Shown here piece after piece: positions 35,966 to 48,746 of a DNA stretch of 64,000 nucleotides (the stretch's first letter is position 1; each line of letters starts with the position of its first letter). A program made the position numbers and the translations under genes. The stretch is from Taxillus chinensis. Taxonomy: Eukaryota > Streptophyta > Magnoliopsida > Santalales > Loranthaceae. The stretch spans positions 13,552,498 to 13,616,497 of the forward strand of contig CM042092.1 of assembly GCA_023512835.1 (NCBI GenBank). The letters are read 5' to 3'. Below the pieces are notes generated by a model, which was given only the letters and a program-made list of their open reading frames with translations, had not been told where the DNA came from and ran no database searches.

Positions 35966-36532
35966 TTTAGTTTCACAAAGTTTTATGACCACACTTAATA
36001 TTTGCTAAGTTTTAATGCGAGACATCTGAAAACCTGACACTTTATCATTAGTCAAAAAAGTTGATTATAACACAACTGTCCATTTATGAAAACTCGATTG
36101 TTCCCCATGACTTAAGGCAATCGCTACATGAGATTTATTACGAAGACTCAACATTTTTCCAATGAAGCCCCTCAAGTCAAATGCACCTTATCCAGACAAT
36201 ATGTTTTACTTATCGTTATTGCTAGAACAACATGGATGTTGCTCTAGTCGTTCGAAAGCATTAATGTAATGATGACTTGTGTGTGCCTTCATTTGAAATA
36301 TACAAAGTGTATAGCTAATCTTAGCATCCAAATAGAGAAAAACCCTATAACTTTTTTCCTAGAACGTGCATCAACCTTCAACAAGCAATCAACTCCATTA
36401 ACTTAAGATTTTAGTTGTTTGCTTCTTGTTAGTTAGCAAGAGAAAAATGGAGCTATTAAAGTGATTTTGAAGAGGCTTATAAAATAAATGTGATTTCAAG
36501 TTTTAATTTAGTATTTCATAAATAGAATGGTG

Positions 36533-36693
36533 CATACAAGCCCCTTTTGTACATACCTCTCATGCACACCCGATGTGTCATTATTTCATTAATTCAATGA
36601 CTTTATCAGAGCTTACCCATGATTTAATCAGAATTAATATAATACTATCATTTTAGGTGTGTGCGAGAGACCTACATAAAAGGGACTTATAAC
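36533..36693. mobile_element. Foldback/MITE about 160 bp with roughly 35-bp terminal inverted repeats
   Basis: The left arm (about 36533-36571) reads 'tacaagccccttttgtacat' then 'acctctcatgcacacc'. The reverse complement of the right arm (about 36655-36693) reads 'ataagtcccttttatgtagg' then 'tctctcgcacacacc'. The arms agree at most positions. There is no coding capacity. Target-site duplications are not clear. Confidence 0.55.
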
Positions 36694-38445
36694 TAAATTA
36701 TTTCTTTCAAAAACATATTAAAATTTTTCTCTCCATTCTAATAGTTTTATAATACAATAAAAAAGTGATAACATAATTACTTTATTATGAGAAACACATC
36801 ATTTTATGTATCTATATTTTGAGTTATGGTTTTTTTAATAAAATAAAAGAGAAAGAAAGCAAAAGGAGAATAAGGCATTGGTAATAAATAATTTAAAAAT
36901 CAAACTCAGTTAATCGCTTTATAATTTATATCAATCCAAATCAAATTCAAAGTATCAATTCAAATTCAATTGAAATTTGGATCATTTTTTTATTTCATTG
37001 ATTAAAGCAAAAAATTATAAAAATTTATTTATTATTAAAGTAAATAAGCTTTTAAAAATTTTATAATAGTTTAAAGAAATTTTTATAAGGGTGCATAGGA
37101 GCACCCTCTCAATCCTCTCAACCGTTAGATTGATTTTAAAAAAACACAAAAAATATCAATGCACACATCCTTACTTGCATGCAACAGAATTTAGTTTAAA
37201 TTTGGAAGTCATAAAATATCAAGACAGATAATAAACATTTTATACGAATAAAATTAAAATTTTTAAAAGTAAGGAAAAATTGAGAAACTCAAAATCAAAT
37301 AATAATTAATAAATATGAAATAAAAAGTTCGTGTGTGTCTTGAAATCTAAATATCAAGTATTTCAAAAAAATAACTCGCAAAATGATTTGAGGTGTGATT
37401 AGGGTATCCATCCAAACTTGCCTCTTCCCACTCGCCATCTCCGGTGGAAAAAATGTGATTGATGAGTTTGGTTAAATTTTATTTTTTATTTTATAGTCGG
37501 TTGAATTAATTGACAACTAATGATTATTATACCCATTGTCAACTAACTCAACCTGTCCTACAAAGATACTAAAAGAGAGACAAATTAGTATATATATAAT
37601 ATAAATATTATTTTTTGTTTATAAAAAGTTATAATATTATATTATTAGATATGAATGCAATGATAAATATGAATTTCACAAATTTTTGGTGTTATATAAA
37701 AAGTTTTAATTATAATATAGGCTCGATATTGGCGATTAACCCAAGTTCTACCTACCATATCCAACATTTATTCAACAAACCCTTGGCAAATAGGTTAGTG
37801 AGGGGAAGAATTACTCACACCCTAACGAATTGGAGAATAATTTACACCCCTGTAAAGAGAAAATAATTATAATAATATAACAATTAATTGTCACCCAAAA
37901 GGTCGGTTTATCACTTCCAGCGAAAGTGGGACAGTTGGGGGGCGGGTTTGGGGTTTTTGATTCTTTGAAGGGCTTTGGTGGGGTTGTTCTTCTTGCCACG
38001 TAATTGGTGGGGGGAAAAAAAAGGAAAAAGAAGTTACGTGCAATCCACGCGGTGGTTGACTGGGCTCCCAGTATTGGCAAATGGCAATGTGACACACCCC
38101 CGTCTAGTCCGATCCCAAATCGCGAGCCGTCATCTCCTTCACACTGCTCAGACTCTCAAAGGTCTCTCACCTCGCCCGCTTCTTCAATTTTAATTTTTTT
38201 TTTAATTTTTGATTTTTAAATCAAAAATCAAATCCAAACCCTTAGCGTCTGGGCTCCCAACCCCCAACCCCCAACCCCATGCTTCGCATTCGAGGCTCCA
38301 AATTTCATCTTCAAATCTCGGCGAGTGCATTCCTCCGATCCCGCCAGCCCTAATTCCAGGCAGTACTGGCTTCGATCTTTCGCGATTTCGCTGCTGCCTC
38401 GAACCCGAAGGCGATTTCTCAATCTCCGATTTGGTTGGGAACAGC

Positions 38446-41400
38446 ATGGTAATGTCTCGCGATCCATTTCCTAATCGATGTACGTACCTTCAATCGGCGA
38501 TGAGATTGAGGCTGAGACCTTGCCTTTTAATAAATAAATAAATAAATAAATAATAATTGTGGTTTTCTTTTTTTAAATTTAAGAATTACCTAATTGGAGC
38601 TTTCAAGCCTGCATGCAACATTACGGTGGCATTCGCTGATGGAAAGTCTCGAAAGCAGGTACTTTAGTTTAATCTTAAGCTAAACGTGTCTGGTGTTCAA
38701 AATAATTGTAGTTGCTTACATCATCTTGTTAGCGAATGGTTAGTTAGATATGAGGTTTTTGTATGGATTTGAACAAACCTGACAGAATGTATAAAAGCAG
38801 TTACAAAAACAAAAAAAACAAAAAAAGAAGATCCACGTTGTGTCTCCACGGGTTCCCGAGGTTATAGAAAATTGCTTCTGAGGATGAAATGATTAGAAAT
38901 TCCAAATAAGTGGTACGACTCCCTGTAGAGTTCTTCTAACAGACTGATAGCAAAATAATCACAGCAGATGAATGATGGGAAGAGAAGGGGGAAAATATGT
39001 GTGTAAGTCATAGAGAGGATGGGTCTATAAATAGAATATGAAGAGCGGTCGTTCTGTTTAGGTGGTCACACTGGTTCGGTGGTATGCTTCTACCCAAATA
39101 GTTACTGGAAATAGTTTTTCCAATGCTTGTCTCTTCTGGAAAAGTTATCGACACCACTGTTCAAAAAATAGAATATGAGTGGTTTATTTTATTTTATACC
39201 TGAATCAAAATCAATAAAAGTTTTAGCTTACCCTCCAAAGATTAGTAAATATAGATATTATAGAATGGGTTAGAGTTAACAGTACTTTAACCTGCCAACA
39301 TAACATGGTTGTCCTTTTGAACTTGGATCTTGGGATCTCCAATCAACCAGGTAGGGTTTTTGCTATGATGGCTTATTTTATAGGCTTTAAACCCATTTCC
39401 CTTGATGCTTTCTCAACCATGTCTCCATTTAGGCCTTTGGTTAACAGATTTGAAATATTATCTTTTGACCTCACACATAGTCAATTGTAATAATGTGAAT
39501 AGAGAGTAGTTGTCTTGCAGTGTCATGTCTTTGATGTGTCAGGACTTTCAATTATACATGACATTTCTTGCCTTTCCTATTTCCGCACGACTATCATAAT
39601 GAATACACACAGTTGGCATTAGTTTAGGCCAATAAGGAATGGCTTTAAAAAAATTGTGAAGTCACCAGCTTCTTTCCTAGCTTTATCTAAAGCAATAAAT
39701 TTTGCTTCCATAGTAGACCTTGCAATATATGTTTGTTTGGAACGCGCCTCAGCTCCCCCTCTTGTACTTGGGGCTTCCTTTGGGGGCGTCCTTTAGGACA
39801 TCCGCTATTTGGGAGCCGGTTATTGAGTGGATGGAATGGCGTTTGGCCGGTTGGAAGCGCATTTACCTCTCAAAGGGGGTTCGGCTCACTTTGATTATAG
39901 TACCCTTTCTAGCTTGCCGACTTACTATCTTTTCTTATTTTCTCTTCCTGTGGTTGTGGCTTCGCGTCTGAAGCGGATCCAGAAGCATTTCCTTTGGAGT
40001 TCCGAGGTTGGCGTGCCCAAGATCCCTTTGGTTAGATGGGATGGTGTGTTGTCCCTCTCTTTAGGTGCTTTGGCCATTAAGAATTTGTCATTTTAACACT
40101 GCTCTCTTGAGGAAATAGATTTAGCGTTTTGGGGTGGAGCGAGGGGCACTGTGATGGGAGATTATTGCTGTAAAGTATGAGGTTATGGGTGGGGGATGGA
40201 TCTCATTAATGCCTTGTGGTTCTCATGGCACGGGGTTGTGAAAATTCATCCGTAAGGAGTGGGTCTCTTTCTCTAGGTTTGTGGTGTTCGAGTTGCGGAT
40301 GATGCTTCTATCATTTTTGGAAGGATGTGTGGTGCGGTGAGTCTCCCTTTAAGCTTGTGTATCCCAAGTTTTTTAGGCTTGCACGCTCTCTTAAGGCTTT
40401 TGTGGTGGATGTTTATTGTCTTCAGGGGCCTCACATGTAGTAGGAGGTGTTGTTTTTTCGCGCTATGCAGGATTGGGAGTTGGAAGATTTCTTTTCTTTT
40501 TTTGACACCTTGTATTTAGTTCCTCCAACGCGTCTTGCTGCGGATAGGTTGTGTTGGCACCCCAATAGGGAGCGTAGGTACCTCGTTTGGAGTTTTTACT
40601 CCTATTCGGATTGAGCATTTTCCTTGGCGGAGTGTTTGGAAGGCGCGAGTGCCACCCCGAGTAGCCTTCTTTGCTTGTATTGTCGTTTTGGGAAAGATTT
40701 TAATTGCTGATCATTTGAGGTGCCGAGGTTTTATTTTGGTTAGTCGGTGTTACACGTGCAAGGGTTCGTCGGAGTATGTGGATCATCTTTTCCTTCATCG
40801 CCCTTTTGCCAGGGGGTTGTGGGATATGATTCTGGGCTTATTTCCCATCCCGTGGGTGATGCCTTTATCTCTTTGCACGTTTTGCTTGTTGGTTGGGTAG
40901 TGTGAGGCTGCATTTGGCAGTGTAGCAGATTGTTTCTCATTGTTTTCTTTGGAATATTTGAAGGGAGAGGAACACACGTGTGTTTGATAATCGGGAGAGG
41001 CCCGCCACTGAGCTCCATTGTATTTTTTTCGTTATTTGGGTGATTGGTTGTATGCTTCGGGCGGTGTTCATTTTTCTTTCATTTAGAATGTTGTCAATGA
41101 CTGTTCTTTTCGATCAGGTTACTGTCTTAACGTTGTAATTTTGTATTTTTTGCGGTTTGCATATAATAAATTATTCTTACTTGAAAAAAAGAGACTGTAA
41201 TAATGTGTCCTCTAGATGTTTTTAGGATTTTAATCCCTAAAATGACATTTGTTATCTTTATTGATCTCAGTATTACTACCAACAATAAACATGCCATCTA
41301 CATATAAACACAAGATAACAAATCCACCATGAGTGTTTTTAACATGTGCACATTTATCACTCGTTTATTTTAAAGCCATTTGACAAAATAAATTGGTCAA

Positions 41401-44400
41401 ATTTAGTATGCCATTGTTTTGAGGCCTACTTTAATCCATAAAATGGTTTAATAAGCCAACAAACTTTATTCTATTGATCCGGAATAACGAACCCTTTGGG
41501 TTGTTCCAAATATATTTCTTCCTCCAAATTCCCATTCTATTTGATGAATTTCTAATGTGTAAATAGCTGCCGATGCAACTATCATCCTTATGGATGTAAT
41601 TCTTGTAATTGGCGAATAAGTATCAAAGTATGCCTCGTTGTTTGTATGTCTTTGATGGATTTAACTTCACTATTTATAGCTTTTTTCGAAAATGAAGCTT
41701 CTGGAGATGTCATAGCCTTTTTACAAGTTTGAGGCTCATTTTCTAAAAAAATGTTAAAAAAAATCATTTCCAAAGGACTTGTTTTTTTGTCTTTCGCTAC
41801 TTCAAGGTTCTTCGTCCAGAGGAACATTGGTAGACAAGAGCTGCCAGACCTATTTTCACTTACAATTTGCAGTTCATATACTATGTATATATGTAAATAC
41901 ATTTTCAAAAATCAAAACATTCTGTGACTCTATGATGTATTAACATGTATATCAAAAAACAAAACATTCTGTGACTAATACTTTGGGCAAGGAATCGATA
42001 TGCACTAATGTTGATTGCATATTCAAAAAAGACAAAATCAACCATTTTTGTCCTAATTTAACTTTTTTAGGTTTAGGAATTGCAACCTTAGCTAAACACC
42101 CTGCACTTTGAGATATTTTAGATTAGGCCGTCCTCCTCTCCACTTCTAGTAAGGATTTTGTTGTGTCCTTTTGTGACATACTCTATTTAAGATAAAGATA
42201 GTCATCAAAATAGCTTTCCTGCTAATTTTATGGTAAACAAGAAGTATTCATTGTTTCCTTTAAGGAGCGATTTTTCCTTCATAACAAAATAGCTTGTGGT
42301 GTATAAGGAGTGGTTTGGTGAATAATACAAAATTCATAACAAATTTCTTCAAGGGAAAATTCATATTCACTGCCTATGTGACTTCTTCTTATTTTAATTT
42401 TCCTATTTAGTTTATTTTCAACCTCAGACTCATAGGTATTAAGAGTATTTATAGCCTCATTTTTACTACTAAGTAAATAAACATAGCAATACCTTGAGCA
42501 ATCTTCTATAAATATTATAATATATTTCTTACCATCCCTTGATGTTAGTGCTTTTAAATCACAAATATCAATGTGTATTAAACTCAATGGTTATGTGGCT
42601 CTTTCTATAGAATGGAAATGTGGTTTAGAAAATTTAGATTTTACACACATGGCATTTTTCATTTGGGCAATTAGATTTTGGAAAAATCCCATATTCATTT
42701 ATTGCTTTATTAATTTATAATTAATATGTCCAATTTTAACATGCCACTGATTAGAAGACCAAGTACATAAGCAAAAACACTTTATTCATAGCATTATTAC
42801 CTATACCATTCATTGGTAGCCCTTTCCTACATAATCTCATTCTTAGAGAGTACAAATTTATCGAATAGTAATACAAACACCAACTTAAAACCATTATTGC
42901 TAAGAAAAGATCCAGACACAATTCTTGCAAATGTCTAGCACATCTTTAGCGCAACCTTTTCAATACCTTCCACCTTAGACGTTAATGAATTACCAATGTA
43001 GAATTTTTCATCACCTTCCATTGATGTATACAAAGAGATCATTGATTTGTTGGCGTATACATGATGAGTTGCTTTAGTATCAACCTATTATTTTTGGGGA
43101 TTTCCACCAAGTTGCACTCGTATATCATAGCAACAAGATCAATTTCATCAACACCATTTGAGAATTGTTCGATGACAGTTGCCTAAGTTTTCTTTTCTTT
43201 CCTGACCCTACAATGATGTCCATGCTTTCCATAATTGAAACATTTGTCATTAAATTTTCCCGGGCCTTGGGTGGATCCTTCTCCATTTTGTTTTCTCTTT
43301 TTGTTCTCTTTGATCCTTCTTCAATAATGTTGGTCCTTGAGAATCATGGGTTATTGCCAACTTTCTTTTCATGAAGGTCTATTATCTTCCTCTATTCTCA
43401 TATGAATAATTAGGCCTTCAAGTGATAATTCTTTCTTCTTGTGTTTGTGGTAATTCTCGAAATCCTTCCAAGATGGTGGTAACTTTTCAATGGAGGCGGC
43501 CACTCCCTAATCATCATGCATTGAGCATGAATGTCATGCCTAATCACTTGCAATTCTTGAACCTGAATTAAGATGGCCTTGGAGTCCATCATCTTAAATT
43601 CAAAAAAATTGCTGACAACAAATTTCTTCAAACCTGTTGTATTTCTTGTCCAAGCTTTCCCACAATTCCTTAGCTGTCTTCAACAGGCTGTAGACATCAT
43701 AGAGGGAATTTTCCAGGCCACTGAGAACATAGTTTTAGGGAAAGCAGAATGCTTGCATGCATCTATAGCAGCAACCTTTTCCTTTGTCTCCCTCGTTTGA
43801 GTTAGGACCATCCACATCGTGGAATCTAGCCAAATTCAAGGTGTTGAGATAAAAATCTTTTGTTGCCATCTCTTAAAATTCGTCCCATTTAATTTTTCAG
43901 GCCTTTCTCCGTGGGTTGGAGATGACGTAACAGGTGCCATTAACGTTGTGGCTATGTCGGATAAAACCTTACAAGCAAGATTTAGACTTAGAGAGTGTAT
44001 ACAGATATGCAATCACAAAAATAATAAACAATTTGTCTTAAGATTGTAGGACCTTGTAGTGTTCGCATATGAAAAAATGGATTTGGCAAACCTGATAGAA
44101 TGTATTAAAGCAAAGAAATTGAAAGATCCGAGCCCAACAAACACACAGTTGTGTCCTTGTGACAATTTGTTCCTTCCAAGGTACCCAAGGTCATGAATAA
44201 TTGCTTCCCAGGACAAAAGTTAAAACTGATTAGCAATTCCAAAGAAGCAACACTGCTCCTTCAGAATTCTTGGAATAGAATCATAGCAAAATAATCACAG
44301 CACATAAAAGATAGGAAGAAAAGGAGGGAAATGTGTAAATCATAAAGAGGATGGGTCTATAAATAAAATATGAAGAGCCACAGTTTTGGTTAGGTGGTTG

Positions 44401-47400
44401 CACTGATTCGGTGGGATGCCTCTACCTCAAGAGTTACTGGAATAGTTACAGTTATCTTTGTTGAAATAGTTACCAACACCACCATTCAGAAAATAACGGT
44501 TAACTGGTTTTGAGAGGGAGAGAGAAGAAAATAAATTGATTGCAAAAATAATAGAGGGACTGGCCCGTTCCCAAACTGAACTGAGCTGGCTGGTGGCCAT
44601 GGGTGCACCTTGGGACTCAAACCCAAGTGGGAAACTCCCTTTAAATAAACCATATTCCATTACTCTCTTCTTTCCATTTAGGACACTCCTCATTTATATT
44701 TTTAATTTATATATTTAGCGGCTATTTGGTATAGGTTTCAAATCTGTGTTTTTGAATTCAAAAACTAAAAAAAATGCATGTTCTACTTAAAAATAACATG
44801 TTTAGTAAAAACTGAATTGAAATAAGAATTCAAATTCCAATTTGACTAAGTGTACTGTTTTTGAAAACAGCTTTGAGTTGTTTTCTATTTTCAAAGTCAA
44901 ACTCAATTTTTTTTTTGGAATCTTTTTTCTTCTTTTTTTTTCCCTCTACTCCACTTTATTACTTGTTCTATCATATTTTTTTTCTTTTTTATCCTGTTTT
45001 TGTGGGAACAGTTTTAAAAAATAACTTTTTTAAAAGTCATGAATTTAATCATAAAACTACAATTATATATTAAAAGTTTTTTAAAATACAAAATTAAGAT
45101 TTAAGCTCCAATTCTAATAAAGTAAAAAATTATGAAATCAAAACACAAAAACATAAACACGTACTAATCAGGCCCTTAAAACTAGCAGTTTTCGTGTTTA
45201 TTGATGAGAAAGGAAAAAGGTAGGTTTTTGATGTTTAGGTACTTTTAACATTTGGCAAATCACCAAGGATATAACATAGTTTAGTGTTCATAGATGATAT
45301 TAATGAATTTATGGTAATTTTTCCAAAACTACATTTTCTTGAGTGAATTGTAAAGTGATCAGTGCCTCATCTCCATCCCATTTATGTTATATTATTGAAT
45401 GATGAGACAATTTGAGGCTTGACCCGTACGATTATGCATGCCGGAGTGTATGGATACTTGATTGTCAAGACATTAGAATTTAGAAAGCCACATTCCTTTT
45501 TTTAGGCTGGACTTGAAGAACTTTTAGAGTAACATATATTCTTACATAATTTGGACATTGTTTTGATCCATGCGTTGGTTTTTTTTCCCTTAGGATGATA
45601 TGCCAGTGGCGTTTTTCTTTTTGTCATTTTATTCCTATTCTTGGTTTGAGACCTTTTTGCCAATTCATGTGTTTAGGTTTCTGTAAAGAAGGAAAATGGT
45701 CGAACTGCAATGGTCCCATTGTTTCATAGTCAAGAAAACATTGCCGGAAAGGTATATGGCTTGAATTGACAGTGCAGGTGTAGACTACTTTCTGCTCTTG
45801 TTATTATGTTAATAAATAAATGCAGTATGTGGTGGTAATCTTCTCAGATTTCAATTGAACCAAGCCAGGGAAAGAAGGTTGAACACAATGGAGTGAAGAT
45901 TGAGCTCCTTGGCCAGATAGGTGTGATTGTGCTTTGATTTTGTAATTTATATTGCCTGAAACGCTATCTCATAAATATAACTTGTTATTTATTTATATTT
46001 TACCATTGTGCAATGGATTCCTTGCACATTTATATCATTGAGCATTTTTAAGTGAATGACTGAATATTACGAGGAAGGATTTTTACTTTAGGTACTAGTA
46101 TGTACTCTAGGTCAGAAGTATTTTTGAATGAATGACTGAAATATTTTTCGTTCCAATCTCTTGTGTTATAGGTGGCGAGTGGGCACAGTAATTGAATTGT
46201 GCTTGGTGCCATAATCATGCATATGTTATAACTTGTATATGACTTGAAATGTGGCTAAGTAGTCCATGCTTTTTAAAAAAAAATTAAATAGGGTTTGCAG
46301 ATAGATGCTTGTAGTTCATGCACCATGTATTGGACTCGACTAGTATATTGGATAACATATGTTTTACCTTTTTCCTAGATATACTCGTCCACTTTTCTAC
46401 TGAACTGGCCAATTTGAGCTCATTGTTTTGAGATTCATTATTGTTACTGAATTTTAATGCGCTCACTAAGCTTATTAGGCCTTTTATTTTATTAGAGATC
46501 TGTTATACTTTTATCCTTTGCAATCAAAGCGCATAAAAGTATCTATGAAATCATGTTTGTTATGGATGTTGTCGATGAAGGATCTGATACTGTCAAATGG
46601 TCTTCTTTTTAGTTCCTTTTACTAGATAATTTTGTCTATTATCTTTATTTTAGCTGCTAGGCCTAAATGCCATGTGTTTTATGTTACAAAAAAATTTAGA
46701 CCGATGATGTATTCAAACTGTTAATCCATTAATTAATTTATGGGTCGCAAAAAATGGGGGATATTAATGATCCATCATAGTATCTTCTATGATGAGAATA
46801 ATGAGATGCTGCGAGAAATATATATATATATATATATATAAATTTTGAAATGTAGCATATGCTGCGCAGGCTGTCCTTATATTATTTACTTCTCATCCTT
46901 TTGCTAGATACTGCTTCGAATCTCTTTTGGTCTCTTCTTCTGCTTTGAGGGAGTACTATTTTGGTTATTTTATGAACGAAGTTTTGTTCATGTCACAGAG
47001 ATGTATTGTTTACTCCTTCCTTAGCCTCTTGCTAGATACTGCTTCCAATATCTTTTGGTCTCTTGTTTTGCTTTGAGGGAGTAGTACTTTGAGTTATTTT
47101 GCAATCCAGTTTGTATTAACGAAGTTATGTTTACTTTGCAGAGATTTATTTTGACAAAGGCAACTTCTATGACTTTACCTCCCTTGGTGAGCATGCATTG
47201 GTTTCTGTCTGATTGGCATAAGCTTACATGTATATTTGGACTTTATTTATTCAAGCAGATAATGACGTTAAACTATTTCTTACTATGTTTTGCCTTTTTT
47301 TTATTCCAAATTATTTGGACATATTTGTTAGTACATGTAATTTTCTATCCAACCTGTAGCAGTAAGTGATTGATTCTATAATATTAATATGAACTCGTGT

Positions 47401-48700
47401 TATTTGTTTTCAGTTCGTGAACTCGATGTTCCTGGAGAAATCTATGAAAGAAAATCTTATCCATTTGAATTTTCTACTGTTGAAATGCCATATGAGACAT
47501 ACAATGGTGTGAATGTGAGGCTAAGGTAAGCTTCATTTAAGTTCAGAAGTTTGGTAGGTGAATCTGCTCATGTAATATATATTTTCAATCTTCACCCCTC
47601 TCTCCTTTAGAACATCCCTTATTGCCATTTCGGTTTTGTACCGCGTTGCCTAAATGACCTTAATTTTGAGGCCTTTGCAATATCAATTTTCTGTAAAACA
47701 ATCACTTCTTGTGCATAGTTCAGTGCAAGTTCTTCCCTGCTGAAATTGCACTGACTACTTATATGCTGTTGCTATATTGTCACTTCGAATTTATTTGCAT
47801 ATCGTTTAGGATAGTTTGACCTCTTCTGAGGCAAGTATCTTATTAGTTCCATCTCTGTCGGCTTAGGCTAGACTGTGCATTAGATCTGAGCGTAAGCTCT
47901 GAAGCAGGCCACGTGGCCAAGTATTAATTGCATAAAAAATTTTTTCCCTTAGCTGGCATATTTTATTAAACCTTCTCTATTGAGGTTTGACTTGTGAGAT
48001 GCAAGAGCTGTGAGATATAGCAACCAGGTTGAGACTCCTTTGTTTGGGCCCATCCAAGACTTCTATGGCTGGAGCAATTAGTGAGTTTGTAGTTTGCTAT
48101 CGCCCTCATCATCCTCCCTATTCTTTTCCCTTTTACGAACTATTTATCTTTCAAACTTCTATCTTTGTGTGCTAACCACTCTCTCTCTCTCCCTCTCAAA
48201 TTTTCGATTTCTATGACACAGTAACAGATATCCCATGCGAACAATGAGCATTTGCTTGTCTTATCGTGGCCTCTACTTGTAGTTTATCCATAGGTTTATT
48301 TCAGACCTTCTGTCCTGTTCATTTCAATGCAGCTGCACCTAGACATTGGTTTCTTCCATTATTGATAGTTCTTGCTTTTAATGGTGAATGTTAATTCGGT
48401 GAGGGACTCTTTCAAATTTCAATCATTAAAATAATTCTATATCTTTTACACCTGGGTAGTGTTCATTCAATCCTTGTAAAATTTGAAACTTATTTACTTC
48501 GTAATGAAATTACTGTTTCTAGGAAATTTACAAATTACTCGTGTTTGAATTGATTTTTTAAAAATGGATTTTATAGGTATGTATTAAAAGTGACAATCAA
48601 TCGTGGTTATGCTGGTAGCATTGTGGAATACCAGGATTTCATGGTAACTTTTTGTTCTATATTTTTATTTATGTTTGTTTTACAAAATTTTTTGTGTGTG

Positions 48701-48746
<46 letters not shown>

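Larger units (their letters stand above)
34493..38445. other. Spacer between AP-1 sigma and VPS26
   Basis: The start is AP-1 sigma 3' untranslated region. A GC-richer block lies at 35135-35450, a degenerate phrase-repeat block at 35765-35965, and a foldback element at 36533-36693. The rest is AT-rich. The last 300 bp are probably the VPS26 promoter and leader. They include an aaatttttgatttttaaatc / aaaaatcaaa hairpin at about 38200-38231 and a 'cccccaacccccaacccc' run near 38260. No intact gene is seen. Confidence 0.55.
38764..44488 (-). mobile_element. Ty1-copia retrotransposon, nearly complete but dead, in VPS26 intron 2
   Basis: Two LTRs in the same orientation bracket the element (38764-39163 and 44078-44488). 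Reading the minus strand from the right LTR, gag comes first, with a [15 protein letters not shown] zinc knuckle near 43230. Next is integrase (42587-42279, [10 protein letters not shown]...[13 protein letters not shown]...[10 protein letters not shown]), then reverse transcriptase pieces (KSIKD..., [16 protein letters not shown]), and last RNase H ([17 protein letters not shown] at about 39660-39715, with a LTKGLN end near 39440). Stops, shifts and a missing segment between reverse transcriptase and RNase H show that it is inactive. The LTRs have clearly diverged, so the insertion is old. A LINE lies inside it. The element is antisense to VPS26. Confidence 0.87.
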
